NCBI GenBank assembly: GCA_007644065.1
Contig: VJWN01000016.1
Coordinates: 543,207-607,206 of the forward strand
DNA length: 64,000 nt
Reading direction: 5' to 3'
From: Margaritispora aquatica
Lineage: Eukaryota; Ascomycota; Leotiomycetes; Helotiales; Discinellaceae
Positions 24,407 through 36,264 of this stretch are shown here, one piece after another; positions within the stretch are counted from its first letter, which is position 1, and every line of letters starts with the position of its first letter. Both the position numbers and the translations under genes were made by a program. The notes beneath the pieces are model-generated. The model searched no databases, was not told the DNA's origin, and saw only the letters and a list, made by a program, of their open reading frames with translations.

Positions 24407-25408
24407 CTAGGAAAGCATAACACGTTCTTGCTCCTCTAAATAAACCTTCAAGCCAGGCGTAGTTACGATTTGACAGTCGATAATAGTAGGGATACTTAAG
24501 TGTTTGATCCCATGATCCACACACCATTGATTATGTACTGCAAGTCTCTCTAGATCGACAAAAGCCTTTCTCTGAAGGATAAAGTCGTGATGGTGTTTGA
24601 TCTCAGTATTGAGATTGCTCTCTGGATACAGTGGTAGGTCGTATTGCATTGGCCAAATTCCTGGTACAATTGGGGGAGACTTGAAGACAAGGTTCGAATC
24701 TCCATTTGGGTAATAGTATTTCCCAATGACTGTGGTGAGGTTCTCAAGTTGTGGAAAAGTGAGAAGGACAGCACAAATCCGATCTTCGTAGTCGTCGTAC
24801 TCTTCGCCGCAGTAATGTCCCGACCAAGAGACCTCGAGATAATCGAAGGTGGCCAGATTGCGCACTTGCAGTGCATCCGAGTCGTGAAAGTTGGATGGCT
24901 GAATAGTTGGCATGCTCTCATTGTCCCAGTCAAGGTAGAGAAAATCCCTCTTGAAATCGAAATAAGTATGTGGCATAGAACTGTTTGTTCCGAAGGTCAT
25001 TGTATAGAATGATAGTGCAACATCACGAGACTCCTGGCAGACATGGAGCAATGCAGGGGGATCACAAGATGATCTGAACTCGAAACGAAAACCATCCGGT
25101 CCATAATGAATGCCCCGAATTCCTGAAAACCTCCTCTGGTGCTCTGCGTCAAAGAACACTGGTACTCCATCAGAGAAATATTCGTCAATGTGTTTATCTG
25201 ACCAAACACGTGTTGCGACATAGAAGGGCAAATTGCGCTTTTGGAGATGCACAAGCCGAGAGTCTGGCACGCTTTTGACCCATATCATCAAGCGGAGCTC
25301 TTTGGGCAAGGCATTGAATGGCTGAAATGATTGGGTTTCGATACTAGCACCATCAATGGAGCCCATTTTGTATTGTGAGAATACGGTTGAGGGTGTAGAT
25401 CCAGCCAA
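24407..25408 (-). CDS. 2EXR domain protein (copy 3)
   Basis: A single exon encodes 333 residues. The 2EXR signature is at residues about 28-60: FNALPKELRLMIWVKSVPDS. It is followed by RVWSDKHIDEYF and LLHVCQESRDVALSFYTMTFG. It is shorter than copies 1 and 2 and lacks their acidic insertion. A second in-frame Met at residue 15 (MGSIDGAS) is an equally plausible start. Function is unknown. It is separated from the tandem pair by the bZIP-like regulator and the 2.7 kb gap. Confidence 0.85.
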   Translation of the reverse strand: MAGSTPSTVFSQYKMGSIDGASIETQSFQPFNALPKELRLMIWVKSVPDSRLVHLQKRNLPFYVATRVWSDKHIDEYFSDGVPVFFDAEHQRRFSGIRGIHYGPDGFRFEFRSSCDPPALLHVCQESRDVALSFYTMTFGTNSSMPHTYFDFKRDFLYLDWDNESMPTIQPSNFHDSDALQVRNLATFDYLEVSWSGHYCGEEYDDYEDRICAVLLTFPQLENLTTVIGKYYYPNGDSNLVFKSPPIVPGIWPMQYDLPLYPESNLNTEIKHHHDFILQRKAFVDLERLAVHNQWCVDHGIKHLSIPTIIDCQIVTTPGLKVYLEEQERVMLS

Positions 25409-26020
25409 CCCACTATGCTCTGATTGCCACTACCTTAGGTAAGGTAGGTATGAGGGGAGTTGAGGTAATGTGACGTCAGGTGAGGTGGGGGATAATTTGG
25501 TCATGTGATTGAGCCAGCGTGATCTGATCCTTGAAGGGCGGGGGAATATCGCCGATGTCTTTTCAAACTATTGGTATTTTACCACCGAAAGTGGTCATAT
25601 TCGAATGATTGTTACCAGACTGCCTGAGTTTGGGCGCAGATGACCACGAGGAAGCCTATCACGAAACGATCGATATGAAGATGTCATAAATCTGATCTTT
25701 TATCAGGTGGTTATAGTGCAACATTTTATCCTAAACAGCATAAGTTGAAGTACATAGTGTTAATATAATACACGGTGGTCGGTTTTCTCGGGGGTTTGTC
25801 CGTATGAAATAATATACCGCTTTGCATTTGTTCAGTATTTGTCTTTGGGACCAAAGAATTGTCATTTTTCAGACGGACGGTTGGTCAAAATAGCTTGAAC
25901 TAGATTCTCGTAAGATGTGATATACAGATTATCTTATGTATAGCGCAGCAGAAAATAACGCCTTGTTTAACTACAATCGAAGATATTCAATGTGCGTTCT
26001 CATCTCAGGATATTTCTGTA
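25409..26020. other. Intergenic
   Basis: Promoter of 2EXR copy 3, containing a short TAGGT/ACCTTA-rich cluster at 25431-25450, and the 3' flank of the Zn2Cys6 regulator. No gene was recognised. Confidence 0.5.
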
Positions 26021-28256
26021 TCATGTACCCATCATCATCCAATCTGTACCACCATCATAAAGCTGCCAAAATGTGTCATCCATGTCCGGAAACAAATTTT
26101 GCTCACCCAGTCCCACATCTCCAATCGCAGGAGCCTGCATGGTACTCGGAGGCACCTCCTCCCGCACGTCTGACGTCGCTATATTCATCTCACTCATCTT
26201 CTTGGCCATCGGCTCGTACCATGCTTTTACATACCTCGCATGCCTCAAATAACGCACAAAGACATCCTTCGCCCTCGCCAACTCGTCCAACGACAACCCT
26301 TCCGGTCTCGCGCTTTCATTTCTGAAAACCACCACCGCCTCCACCTTAATCATCAATACGTCCATTGCTTCTGATAATTTCAGCACCTCCATCGCATGCT
26401 GGAAATCCCAGCCCTCGGCTTTGCAGGCACAGAGCTTGGTGGCGATGAGGAGAGCGTAGGAGCAGAAAATCCATTGTGCGTACGATTGGCTAGCATATAT
26501 GGTAGAGGTCATGGAGTAGTGGTGGTCGAAAAATGCTTTCACAGCCAGGAGGCAGGCGTAAAGCGTATTGAGACGCTGGGCTTTGTCGTTGTTGATGTTG
26601 AGTGAATAATAAAGACTGTATTCGTGAAGGCTGATTTCTGCAATTTGGGTGCAGGCGACGATTTTCACTGCAATCATCAGTATTTGGGGTGTAGACCTTG
26701 GAAGTGCTTACTGTCTTGTCGTATATCGGCAGGTATATTGCTCATGACACGATCAAGCTCGCTCTTGAGTGCACTTGCATGCATCCGAATTGGTGCAACT
26801 GTTCCGGTACCAGTGTCCGCTTCATTGAACACGTTATTTGACTTGACAATCACGTTTTGAATCGCAACGAGGCATGATATCATTATGTCACCGGGATATT
26901 CTTGCCTCTCTGCTAGCACTCTGCATCCTTCTTCGAGGTTCTTGGTGTATGGGAGTGGATCGGCTTTTCGGCAGCTACATGCTGTTCTAGACATCTCGCT
27001 TAGCATATATATAGGTGAGGACTAAGGAATAGCCATACAAAGACGCCAGATAGAAACAACCCGCTAGGGCTCTCCATTCTTCAAGTTTTCTTGCGTCAAG
27101 AGGTGGGGCCGACGGCAGACAAGGTGTTGACAGTCCATCGGCTATATTGTCAGCAATGGCTCCACATAGAGTTGGAACTAGTTGTTCCGAGTAGGAGCAC
27201 CGAAGAATTCGTCGTCTGAGATGAAACAGAGCTACACTATAGAACATGTATATAGGTGATACTAGCAGAGACTACTTACGTCCATCAACTAGAAATCTGG
27301 TGCGATCTTTCACAGTCCGTGTTCGATGGTACCCTAGACTCATGACCAAGGATTTGGCCAACGACAACAAGTTCATGAATTGTGGATTGATTACCGAGTG
27401 GTAGTGATACCTAGATTTGTAAGTTGGGCCCTCAAGGTTGCTCAATGTGCATACTTACCAAGACAGGTGCACAAGTAAGCCCTGTAGGAGATCCAAACTC
27501 TTTTCTGCCTTCAACAGAAGCCGTGAACTGAACTCCTCCATCATCTTCCATCCCATGGCTTCTTGACGCACTGGTCGGTGATACGATGCCGCGGTGACAA
27601 TAGCACCCCACAACATAGGTCGGTCTCGCTGTAGGCTCTCGGCTGTCTCATCTGGTGTTATAACAACGAATGGGAACTGTGGTTCCATCTGTGTGCGGTA
27701 CTCAAGTATGAGAAATATTGCCTCATGTGTCTCGATACCAAGACAGAATTTGGTAACAGCTTCGGGCCTTTGAGGACTAGATTGAGGAGCTCGAGGTGAC
27801 ACATTGGGAATTGACTCGCTTAGTCGTGGTACATGAGGCGCCGAGGAGGACACAAAGCTTGGGGCAGACATTTGACTCGAGGTCTGCTGGATCTCGCCAT
27901 GGGGCTTTGATGCAGCAAACAGGGTCACTAGGCGATCAAGCTTCTCTTCTAGGTGGGATACATTCCTAGACATGTCAATAATTGTCTTGATGACCAATTG
28001 GGAAATGTCTCACGCTGGTTGAAGTCTCTTACGAGACGAAGAATTCGCAGCCTGACATAATTTATTAAGACGGCTGCATCTACACCGAGTGAGCAATTTG
28101 TAAAGCGCAAACAGAGGATGTCTTTTACCTTTGGCATTTCCCTCCATCAACTGATGGTATACATTTTACCTTCGCTTTAACGCAGGTTCCACATGCACGA
28201 ATACCAAGAAGTTTGAGCACCGACACGGACTCTGCGCCCGCTTGAGTTTCCGGCAT
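26021..28256 (-). CDS. Zn2Cys6 fungal transcription factor
   Basis: Seven exons: 28256-28129, 28079-28014, 27965-27459, 27410-27280, 27231-27039, 26998-26712 and 26667-26021, giving 652 residues. The binuclear zinc cluster (C-x2-C-x6-C-x8-C-x2-C-x6-C) spans residues 22-51: ACGTCVKAKVKC, then KCQRC joined across intron 1 to SRLNKLC. A basic linker (SSSRKRLQ) and a short coiled-coil segment (HLEEKLDRLVTLF) follow, typical of dimerising GAL4-type factors. The middle homology region has SLVMSLGYHRTR. The start at 28256 was chosen because a TATATAA lies at 28307-28313; the ATG at 28283 is in frame but almost on top of it. The P450 gene lies immediately upstream on the same strand, a common arrangement for a local regulator. 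Regulation of that P450 is inference. Confidence 0.9.
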
Positions 28257-28306
28257 CTTCGTCAGCAGATGATCATTTTCCATCAGAGGAATTCGAAGAC
28301 TGGGTC

Positions 28307-28313
28307 TTATATA
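28307..28313 (-). promoter_or_regulatory. TATA box of the Zn2Cys6 regulator
   Basis: Minus-strand TATATAA lies about 51 bases upstream of the chosen ATG (28256) and only 24 from the alternative ATG (28283). Confidence 0.5.
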
Positions 28314-28356
28314 GGACGGGAAAGGAAGAATCATGCCGCTCCAAATTGAACGGGAA

Positions 28357-28367
28357 CGGGCATGCCG
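28357..28367. promoter_or_regulatory. CGG-N5-CCG inverted repeat, candidate Zn2Cys6 binding site
   Basis: CGGGCATGCCG is an inverted CGG pair with 5-bp spacing, about 45 bases upstream of the TATA box. A related half (CATGCCGCTCC) occurs at 28332-28342. Inverted CGG triplets are the standard target of this regulator class, so autoregulation is plausible. Confidence 0.45.
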
Positions 28368-28668
28368 CTCCCGTCCGTGCTGATGATGGGTTTGACTCGT
28401 GACTTTTAGTTTCATGTCATGCTACGATATATCATATTGATGATCTACTGACTACTCTAATTTAGAATGGGTTTAAGGATGGGGCTAGGGAGTTTTAGAT
28501 CGAGATTTAAATGTCTTTAAAGATGAAGTCCGATTCAGGCACGTGCATTGTCACACTTCACATGGGCAGAGCAGCCAAGTTTCTACCAACAATGCATGGT
28601 CTTATATGTTTCTCTCTGCATTCTACTATTTTGTACACCTCTGAAAATGGTGATAGACACAGCTTGAT

Positions 28669-30348
28669 TTACTGTTCGTCACCAGTGTTGAATCTCCATG
28701 TCACGTCACCCAACTCCTTTCTCCTTCGAATTGACACATCCAAATCTTTCTCAGGCGACATTGATGCGATACCCATCTTCTGAAACCTTCTCTTCGGTAT
28801 TTCCAAAGCCGCTCCATCGCCCATAGTCACCTCGAATCCATACACCAGCATAGCGACATAAGCTGTGATCTCGGTAAATGCCAAGTATCTCCCAGGACAC
28901 AAATTTCTACCACCACCAAACGGAATCATGGCCTGATTCTGTATCTTCTTTACTTCCTTCGCTAAAGCATCTTTGTTGATAAAACGTTGAGAGTTGAAGA
29001 CATTGGCATCAGCTCCCCATATCTCAACGTCTGAGTGCAAGACACCTGTCGCAACCTGAACCACAGAACCTTTCTTGAGAAGGTATTGATTATTCAGCAT
29101 AGTATCGGCAAGCACAGCGCGAATCGCAGCGCCTGTCTTGTTCAAACGCAACGTCTCGTAATAGCATGAGACAAGTAATGGACATTGAGATTCAATCAAT
29201 GTGTGATCAAGCGTCAGTTCTTCAACGCCCTTTTGCTCGCTTCGGGTGACAATCTTGCTAATTTCGTCGCGTAATGCTGAGAGTAAATCCGTATCTGCAA
29301 AGCAATAACAGACCATGTAAAAAGTATTTGGTACAGTATTCGTTACCGAGGCTGATAGAATGGCAAGCTCGGCTTGGCAAATCTCCTTAGTAGTCAAGCC
29401 CCAAGCGCGAGCTGTACGTTCACGGGCCTGAACCAATTCGTTGGCGTTCTTGTTGAGGCCTGAGTTGTAGTATTCCAAGAAAGCTTTCGTGGCTACGATT
29501 CGTGCAGCGTAACCTTTTGGCGCAATGACAGATGACATGAATCCAAGAGCAAGCATGCCAAGATCACCTTCAAAATCCCTAATGCATGATCAGCAATCAT
29601 GTCGTGTGGTTTAGTCATGCTTTCTTACCAGCAAGTTTGGATGAAACCTGAATCTCTTGCGACTGGGTTGTCAACGTCATAAAGCATTTCAGCTGAACCT
29701 GCAGTGAACAAATTTCTTATCCACAAGAAGAGAGGCGTGGAATGCGAGGTCGTTGTAAGTTTGTTCAAATCTTTTGCGAGCCAATTGAGAATACGCCTGT
29801 CGCTTAACAACAATGTTTTCCCCTTGGCCAAAGCAGCGTACATGGAGTGGTGTAAGTCAATGATGTATGAACCTTCGCCCTCCTTTGGCTCGAATTGCAC
29901 AATATCAATCCCATGCTGATCTAAGCCGACAACTTTGACAGACGCCGACTTGACAATTGAGTCGAAATCAATTTCTTTACTGTTTCGGAATGCAGCTTGA
30001 GTGAGCTCTGGAGAGGAGATGATGTACATCCTTGTGGAGAATAGTTTCAGTGTACATATTGGCGCTGAACATCTCTTCCTAACTCAAGGTCAGCCCACTG
30101 CAACCACAAGAATATAATTATTCTTACTTAATCATGGAGAAGTAGTTATTGTGGTGTGTCAGAAGGCCAATCACATGACCGACAAATGGAATTCGAGCAC
30201 GAACAAGCGGTGGCTCTCTTGCGTCCAGTTCGTCGATTTTCGAGATCCATACTGCAATACCAAACACAGAAATAAGAGAGATTGCAAGGACAGCTGACCT
30301 TGGAACCCCTGAAAGGTCAAGAAACGACTGAAAAAGTGAGACAGACAT
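28669..30348 (-). CDS. Cytochrome P450, CYP7/CYP8-like
   Basis: Exons 30348-30128, 30078-29629 and 29578-28669 give 526 residues. An N-terminal membrane anchor (AVLAISLISVFGIAVWI) precedes the proline-containing hinge PPLVRARIPFVGHVIGLL. The segment YIISSPELTQAAFRN, the K-helix E-x-x-R (YYETLRL) and the heme loop PFGGGRNLCPGR (Cys at about residue 451) are all present. The I helix reads SASVTNTVPNTFYMV and lacks the usual A/G-G-x-D/E-T-T oxygen-activation motif, as in the CYP7/CYP8 group (sterol hydroxylases and prostacyclin synthase). It should be an ER-bound monooxygenase or isomerase-type P450. The substrate is unknown. Its immediate downstream neighbour is a Zn2Cys6 regulator. Confidence 0.92.
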
Positions 30349-31676
30349 GGCAGGCTTTAAAAATCAATCGAAGTCGAAGTGACACCGAGGTGATCACCTT
30401 TCTGTTCAACAACACTTCAACTCTGTCTGAAGACACACTCTGCTGATAGATGAGAACACAATGAAAGGAGAGGACGACGACGCTAGGATAAAAGTGGAAG
30501 AATAAGGTCAGCTTTGCTTTGATTCGTTCATACGGATGTCTTGAACCTTAATAACCGGGGCTTTATTTTAGCCTTATCATGCCTTCGTTGCATCCCAAAA
30601 GTTCATCACGGGTAAATATCCTAAAAAAATAGCTTGGTGGCTGCTTCATGTATCTTGTAACTCTCGGATTATTTGTATCGGAAAATTGCTCATGGAGAAA
30701 TGAATGGCGTTTGTGGCTGCATGTTGGAACGGCAGCTTAAGATGGGGATATCGTCCTTGGCGTCGGCAATTGGAATCTCCTCATAGGTTGCGGAATTAAT
30801 GTCTGACCAGAACCTTTAAGGTTATGTCCTGACTTCGTTTCCTGGACTTTAAAGAGATATCTCGGTTTGGATATGTACAGACTAATCTTCTCAAGGCAAC
30901 TTTATTTCCTAGTTAAATGGTCTGTACCCTGGCTAGAGTGCCCTTGTACACAGCTGAAATGTCAAAGGTATTGAATACCTTGCGATATCGCCTGGTCTCT
31001 TATCTATTTCATGTATGCCTTTATTTTGTTTATTAACCTTTCCAATCACAGTCTACTTCGTTCCTCACTTGTTATTTAATTGACAACAGTTACTTTAGCG
31101 AAGTGTAATGGAGGACAGTAGATGTCCTCATGACACATTGAAACGCTCAGAACTATGTCCCATCGGCGACGCCGAGATCTCTCTCCTCTTTGCTAATCTG
31201 ATGAATTCCTTTACTTAGCAATTTAGATACAGATAGGAACTGGGTAAATGTATTCTCTCATTCCAAGATCCGTGCCAGGTGTCCTTAGACTCCCTCGTCT
31301 CCGGATATCTCGTAACATTGGGTTGGTATGAGCTGAAAAAGGTCAAAATGTTATGATAAAATTCCCCTTAACTTTTGGGTTCGGGACACAAGTGTGCTCC
31401 ACGGAACTACGCACAATAGCCCCGGTCAATGTTCACCACGAGATTGTCCACAATGACCGAGAACGTAAGACGAGGAATAACCTCTTTGGTACTGCTTTGG
31501 TAGCGCATCAAGCGTACAGCATATGTTTGTTCCCGCATCTAAAACATTTCAGTGTTGTTGTTGTTGCAACAGAAAACATATAAGAAATTGGTGTCATCAT
31601 ATCCTCCAACAAAGTCTCACTTGCTCTCTAAACCTCCACTTCATATTTTCAGCAGAGCTCCTTCACATGAGCCATC
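30349..31676. other. Divergent intergenic region, P450 / HsbA-like gene
   Basis: 1.3 kb with the promoters of both genes. A (GTT)4 tract lies at about 31553-31565. No open frame with family features was found. Confidence 0.5.
31579..31584 (+). promoter_or_regulatory. Candidate TATA box of the HsbA-like gene
   Basis: TATAAG lies about 93 bases upstream of the ATG at 31677. Confidence 0.35.
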
Positions 31677-32293
31677 ATGCTTCTCAAAACTCTGTTCTCA
31701 CTCTTCTCTCTTCCGCCTGCAATTGCTCTCGTTCCTCCCCAAGTTCTCACATTTGGAACTGTGCTCTTGGACCTTAGTACTGTCGATCAAGCGACGCTTG
31801 CCCTTCTCTCCAAAGTCAACGGGTTCAATAAAACGCAAACGATATTTGGCGCCATTCCAATATTGACATTTCGAGATAATCTAGAAGCAGCCATCACAAA
31901 AGCCACTACCGATGCCACTTTCAATCCAATCGGCTACAAATTCACGCCTACAGATGCTCAAACTTTTGGTGATCTTGTATCTGGAGGTCTTACACCACAT
32001 GTGAACTCATTATTGCAAGCCATGAAAACTAAGAAGCCCGATTTTGGTAAGTGATTGACCAAATTTCATTCACTCGCACTCACTAACAGCTGTTCCTAGA
32101 TGCAGTCGGAGCAACCAGAATCGTCATAAATTCAATAGCAACGCTTTCTAAGATGACTGATAAGCTTGGAGTGGCATGGATTGCACTTACGCCAGACGAA
32201 GGCGACCTTATTGCGAGAGGGAAAGCTATCCAAGAGGTCATTGATGGATACTATCAAGACTGTTACAACTTTTATAGTCCCATCATGGGTTGA
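31677..32293 (+). CDS. Secreted HsbA-like (hydrophobic surface-binding protein A family) protein
   Basis: Exons 31677-32046 and 32100-32293 give 187 residues. Residues 1-18 form a signal peptide (MLLKTLFSLFSLPPAIAL). The mature part is mostly helical with alternating hydrophobic heptads (TLALLSKVNGFNKTQTIFGA, RDNLEAAITKATTDATFNP, LVSGGLTPHVNSLLQAMKTK). This layout and size are those of fungal HsbA/cell-wall galactomannoprotein-type secreted proteins, which coat hydrophobic surfaces and can recruit hydrolases. The assignment rests on overall pattern, not on a diagnostic motif. Only one Cys (near the C terminus) is present, so disulfide folding is not expected. Confidence 0.7.
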
Positions 32294-32845
32294 TCCACTC
32301 GGCAAACTAGTATAGGCGGGGATAATTCACAACAAATTCTTAGCTCGTTAGTTCATTAGATGTTGTCAGGTTCTCTACAGCTCAGCAAAAGTCTCGGGCG
32401 ATGATGCTGTGCTGTTCGTCAAGAGCAGGGGAGTCTTTGATGTTCCTCGACGGATTTAGTAGTGCTTCAAGAACGTTGTAATTTAAGATAGCTTCAACAA
32501 GTCCAAGATAACTCTAGACTCAACTTCTATAAATTCCAACCTCTAAATCGTCTAGATTTACTCCTTATTATTCTGTAGTTCCGAAACAAAGCGAATCATA
32601 TTGATTGGCTGATCGCCTAAGTTTAGCGCATGAGCTCTGTGCGGGATGATGGGACATCTGAAAGGCACAGCCTGACCTTAAGCCCAGAATCAACAACCTC
32701 GAATTGCAGCTTCAGCATACTATAATATAGTAGAATCATTTGTGAGACCAACGACATACACTCTCAAAAGGAAACTGGAACGACGACGAGCTAGCTGTGC
32801 GGACGACAACGGATCGCTGAACACAAGCGGAGCAGAACATGAACA
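32294..32845. other. Intergenic between two + strand genes
   Basis: 3' flank of the HsbA-like gene and promoter of the TBC gene. Nothing else was seen. Confidence 0.5.
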
Positions 32846-35800
32846 ATGTTCAACCTCTCCAGCTTTGTGCAGAGGGCGCAATCCCTTATTGACCCTACAC
32901 AAGCTTTGAATCTCTCTGCTTCCGATCGTAATCCGGCAAAATCCACTTTGTTCAGACATCAGTTCCGCTTGCCAGACTCACAGACGCCTCTACAAGAGAT
33001 CACTGCAGAGCTGACTATCACTCCAGCTGGGACCTACAACTCAAATGCTACGCAGGGAGAGAAGGATAGAGACAGAGACAGAGGGTATCATTATGCTGGA
33101 AAACTTCATCTGAGCGAGTCTTATTTGTGCTTTTCAACACAGCCCACGAGCTTCTTGCAAAGTGCTAGTACTAGCACCTCTTCTGGTTATACGGGCCAAA
33201 CGCATGGAGCAGGACCTGCAGGCAATGGATTCATACTACCTCTCTGCGCTATCAGACGTGTAGAGCGACTGCATAGCCAAAGTTTCCAAGTACGCGGCTC
33301 GTTTCTAAGCGTTGTCAAGCAAGTACTAATTCTACACAGTTCGCCCTAGCAATAACGACCTGGAACGGGATCAACAACACTACCTCAAATGATACCTCCA
33401 AAACGCCTGTTTATCAGCAGAAGATCACCATACAGCTGGCAGGAACAAGACAGGCATGCGAAAGATTTTGTGACGGACTGAAGCGGGGTCTCAAATCCGG
33501 GGTGGGGGATGTAGCCAAGCTGAAGAGGGTTGTCTCAGAATGCTATTCAGAGTATCTGCTGCAGGGTGAAGGAAAAAAGTCCGGGGAACCTCCTGATGCT
33601 GGACTTGGAATGATATTTCGGTATCCAGGAGATGCGAGGAAGCTGAGGGACAGGAGCAAGATGAGGCTGTGGGGAGAATATCTGCGGGAGAACGGGAGAA
33701 ATGTTACCCTAATACGACAGCCTACCTTCCATAAACTCATCCGTGTTGGATTACCAAATCGACTTCGTGGGGAGATATGGGAGCAGACATCCGGATCGTT
33801 GTTTTTGCGACTCGAGCGCCCTACATACTTTGCAGAGACTTTGGCCAAATTCGAGGGACGAGAGTCTCTAGCTATAGATGAGATCGAGAAAGATTTGAAT
33901 AGAAGTTTACCGGAATATCCGGGCTTCCAAAGCGAAGAAGGAATTGGTCGTCTACGAAGGGTTCTCACGGCTTATAGTTGGATTGATGAAGAAGTTGGAT
34001 ACTGCCAAGCGATGAACATCGTGGTTGCTGCGCTACTCATCTATATGTCTGAAGCTCAAGCTTTCTATCTGCTGTCTATCCTCTGTGGTCGCTTGCTTCC
34101 TGGATATTACTCGACAACCATGTATGGCACTTTACTGGATCAGCGGGTATTCGAGTCATTAGTGGAGAAGACAATGCCAATATTATGGGACCATCTTGTC
34201 AAACACGACGTACAACTCTCGGTAGTTTCTTTGCCCTGGTTTCTTTCGCTATACATCAATTCCATGCCATTAGTTTTTGCGTTTCGGGTTCTGGATGTGT
34301 TCTTTCTAGAAGGTCCAAAGGTCCTCTTCCAGGTTGGGTTGGCTATTCTGCGGATAAACGGAGAGGAGTTGCTAGATGCGACAGATGATGGTGCATTCAT
34401 TTCTGTATTGAAAGGATACTTCTCGAAACTCGACGAGTCCGCACATCCAAAATCTGAAAATGCCAAGCTTAAAGCGGTCACACGTTTCCAAGAGTTGATG
34501 GTAGTAGCATTCAAGGAATTTTCTGCTATCACACAGAACAGTATAACGGAACAACGAATGAAACACAAAGATGCAGTACTCAATAGCATCGAAAGCTTTG
34601 CGAAACGGACATCCATACGGAATCTAGGCCCAGAGAGCAAGAAATTAAGTGTAGACGAGCTTGGGGCGTTGTACGATAGATTTTACGGCATACTTTACGA
34701 GCGTCAGCAGAGGAACCAGATGATAGAGGAAGAGACCGAGAGGCGTGCAAAGGCTAGTAGGGCAAGAGCAGCTGAGGTTGTGACAGGTTTGGGGGAGACA
34801 CAAAACATCGAAAAAGGTAGAGTCGGATTGGGACCAAGTCCCACTTTGATGGATTATGATGGTTTCAGGGAGTTTCTTGCGGGAATTTCAAAATGGGCCA
34901 TCACAGATTCGCCTTCACCGCCCGAGAAAGAGCCCGAGAAACATTCATACTTTGGCAACAGTGTTCGTCGACAAACCTCGCTATCGCCGTGGGGCTTTGG
35001 AAACCCAGAACCAGCTGATCACGAATTCATGCAACGGTTATTCAGAAGATGGGATGTGGACATGAACTCTGCTCTAACTTTGCAGAATGTAGTCACAGGT
35101 CTGGCTCACATTAAGGGACGAGGCGATATAATGGGTAGTATAACGTACTTTTTCGAGCTGTATGATGATGATGGGGATGGGAAAGTTGATCGAGAAGGTA
35201 TTTTGCGTATCTCGGAGGCATTGTTGTTTTTATCCAGGAGAGGGCTAGAGGGCTCGCTCACACCGTCAAGCTCTATGACTGGGCTGAGTGAGTATGAAGC
35301 TGGTAATGGTGGTGCAATCGATGGCCCACAGGGCACGACAAACGAGAGATTCTTGAGTAGCGTCAGTGCTTTCATCAGACGATGTTTCGAATATGCCGAT
35401 CCAGATCATCCACAAAACCATGAGCCTGAAGCGCCCGAGGAACTTAGTGCACCTGATGCCTTCGACATTGGAGAGGACAGTGACGAGGAAGAAGATCTTC
35501 TAGATTTAGGAGAGGATAGTCCGAAGAAGAATAAGAAGCCCGTTAGCCTTCCATCAATGCCACCAGCATCAGGGCAGCCATCAACAAGTACAAGCCAACG
35601 CAGAGTTTCCAAGGCACAAGCAGAAGCGGCGAATGCAGCTTTGGATCCTTCGAAGCCCTTGCATATCACACTCCCTACCTTTCGCATGGTCGTTCTTGCC
35701 GACGAGCTCCTCGAGCAATTCTTTGAGTCTTCTTTCCCGGCATCCTTCCGTATTTCCGACAAGCTCGTTCACCCTGGGGCAGCCACATCTTCCTCATCGA

Positions 35801-36264
35801 GCCTCACAACATTCACAAGCATGGGCTTCGGGCGCGCCAACACAGCTGCTAGTCAGGGTGTTGGTGGTGTAGGAGGCACAAGCTCTGCAGGTCTTGTCCC
35901 ACCTGGGAAAGGTCTGCGTGGTGTGCTTGATAATATTGTAACAGACGGTATGCGTGTTGCTGCTGAAGTCCGTCGACGAATGGACGAGGCACAGAAGGAG
36001 ATGGAGAAGAATGCCGTAAATCGTCCGCAGGATGACGAGGAAGACGATGACGAGCCATTTGATGGTCAACGAGCTACTAGCGCGTACAGTGGTGATGCCG
36101 AGCGCAGGAGTGTGAGGTCCGAAGACAGAGATCTTCTTGATGGTATTGATGCCGAAGCAATGAGCATACGAGGACAAGAAGGCGTCACTGAAGTGAAATC
36201 TCAGGGTGTGTTAAGTCCAGTCACAACAACCAACGGCAAGAAGGTATTGGAGTTTGAGAGGTGA
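32846..36264 (+). CDS. Rab GTPase-activating protein: GRAM, TBC and EF-hand (Gyp2 / TBC1D8-9 type)
   Basis: Exons 32846-33289 and 33340-36264 give 1122 residues. The GRAM-like region (about 35-220) has KLHLSESYLCFST and LPLCAIRRVERL. The TBC domain (about 285-500) has both catalytic fingers: Arg finger IEKDLNRS (Arg about 336) and Gln finger VGYCQAMN (Gln about 371), so it should stimulate GTP hydrolysis by a Rab. A full EF-hand loop, DDDGDGKVDREG, lies at about 755. Acidic and Ser-rich disordered stretches fill about 820-880 and the C terminus. This architecture is conserved from yeast to animals (TBC1D8/9). Site of action is expected to be endomembranes. No lesions were seen. Confidence 0.93.

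Larger units (their letters stand above)
28257..28668. other. Intergenic between P450 and Zn2Cys6 regulator
   Basis: Regulator promoter, with the TATA box and the CGG palindrome listed separately. No extra gene. Confidence 0.6.
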
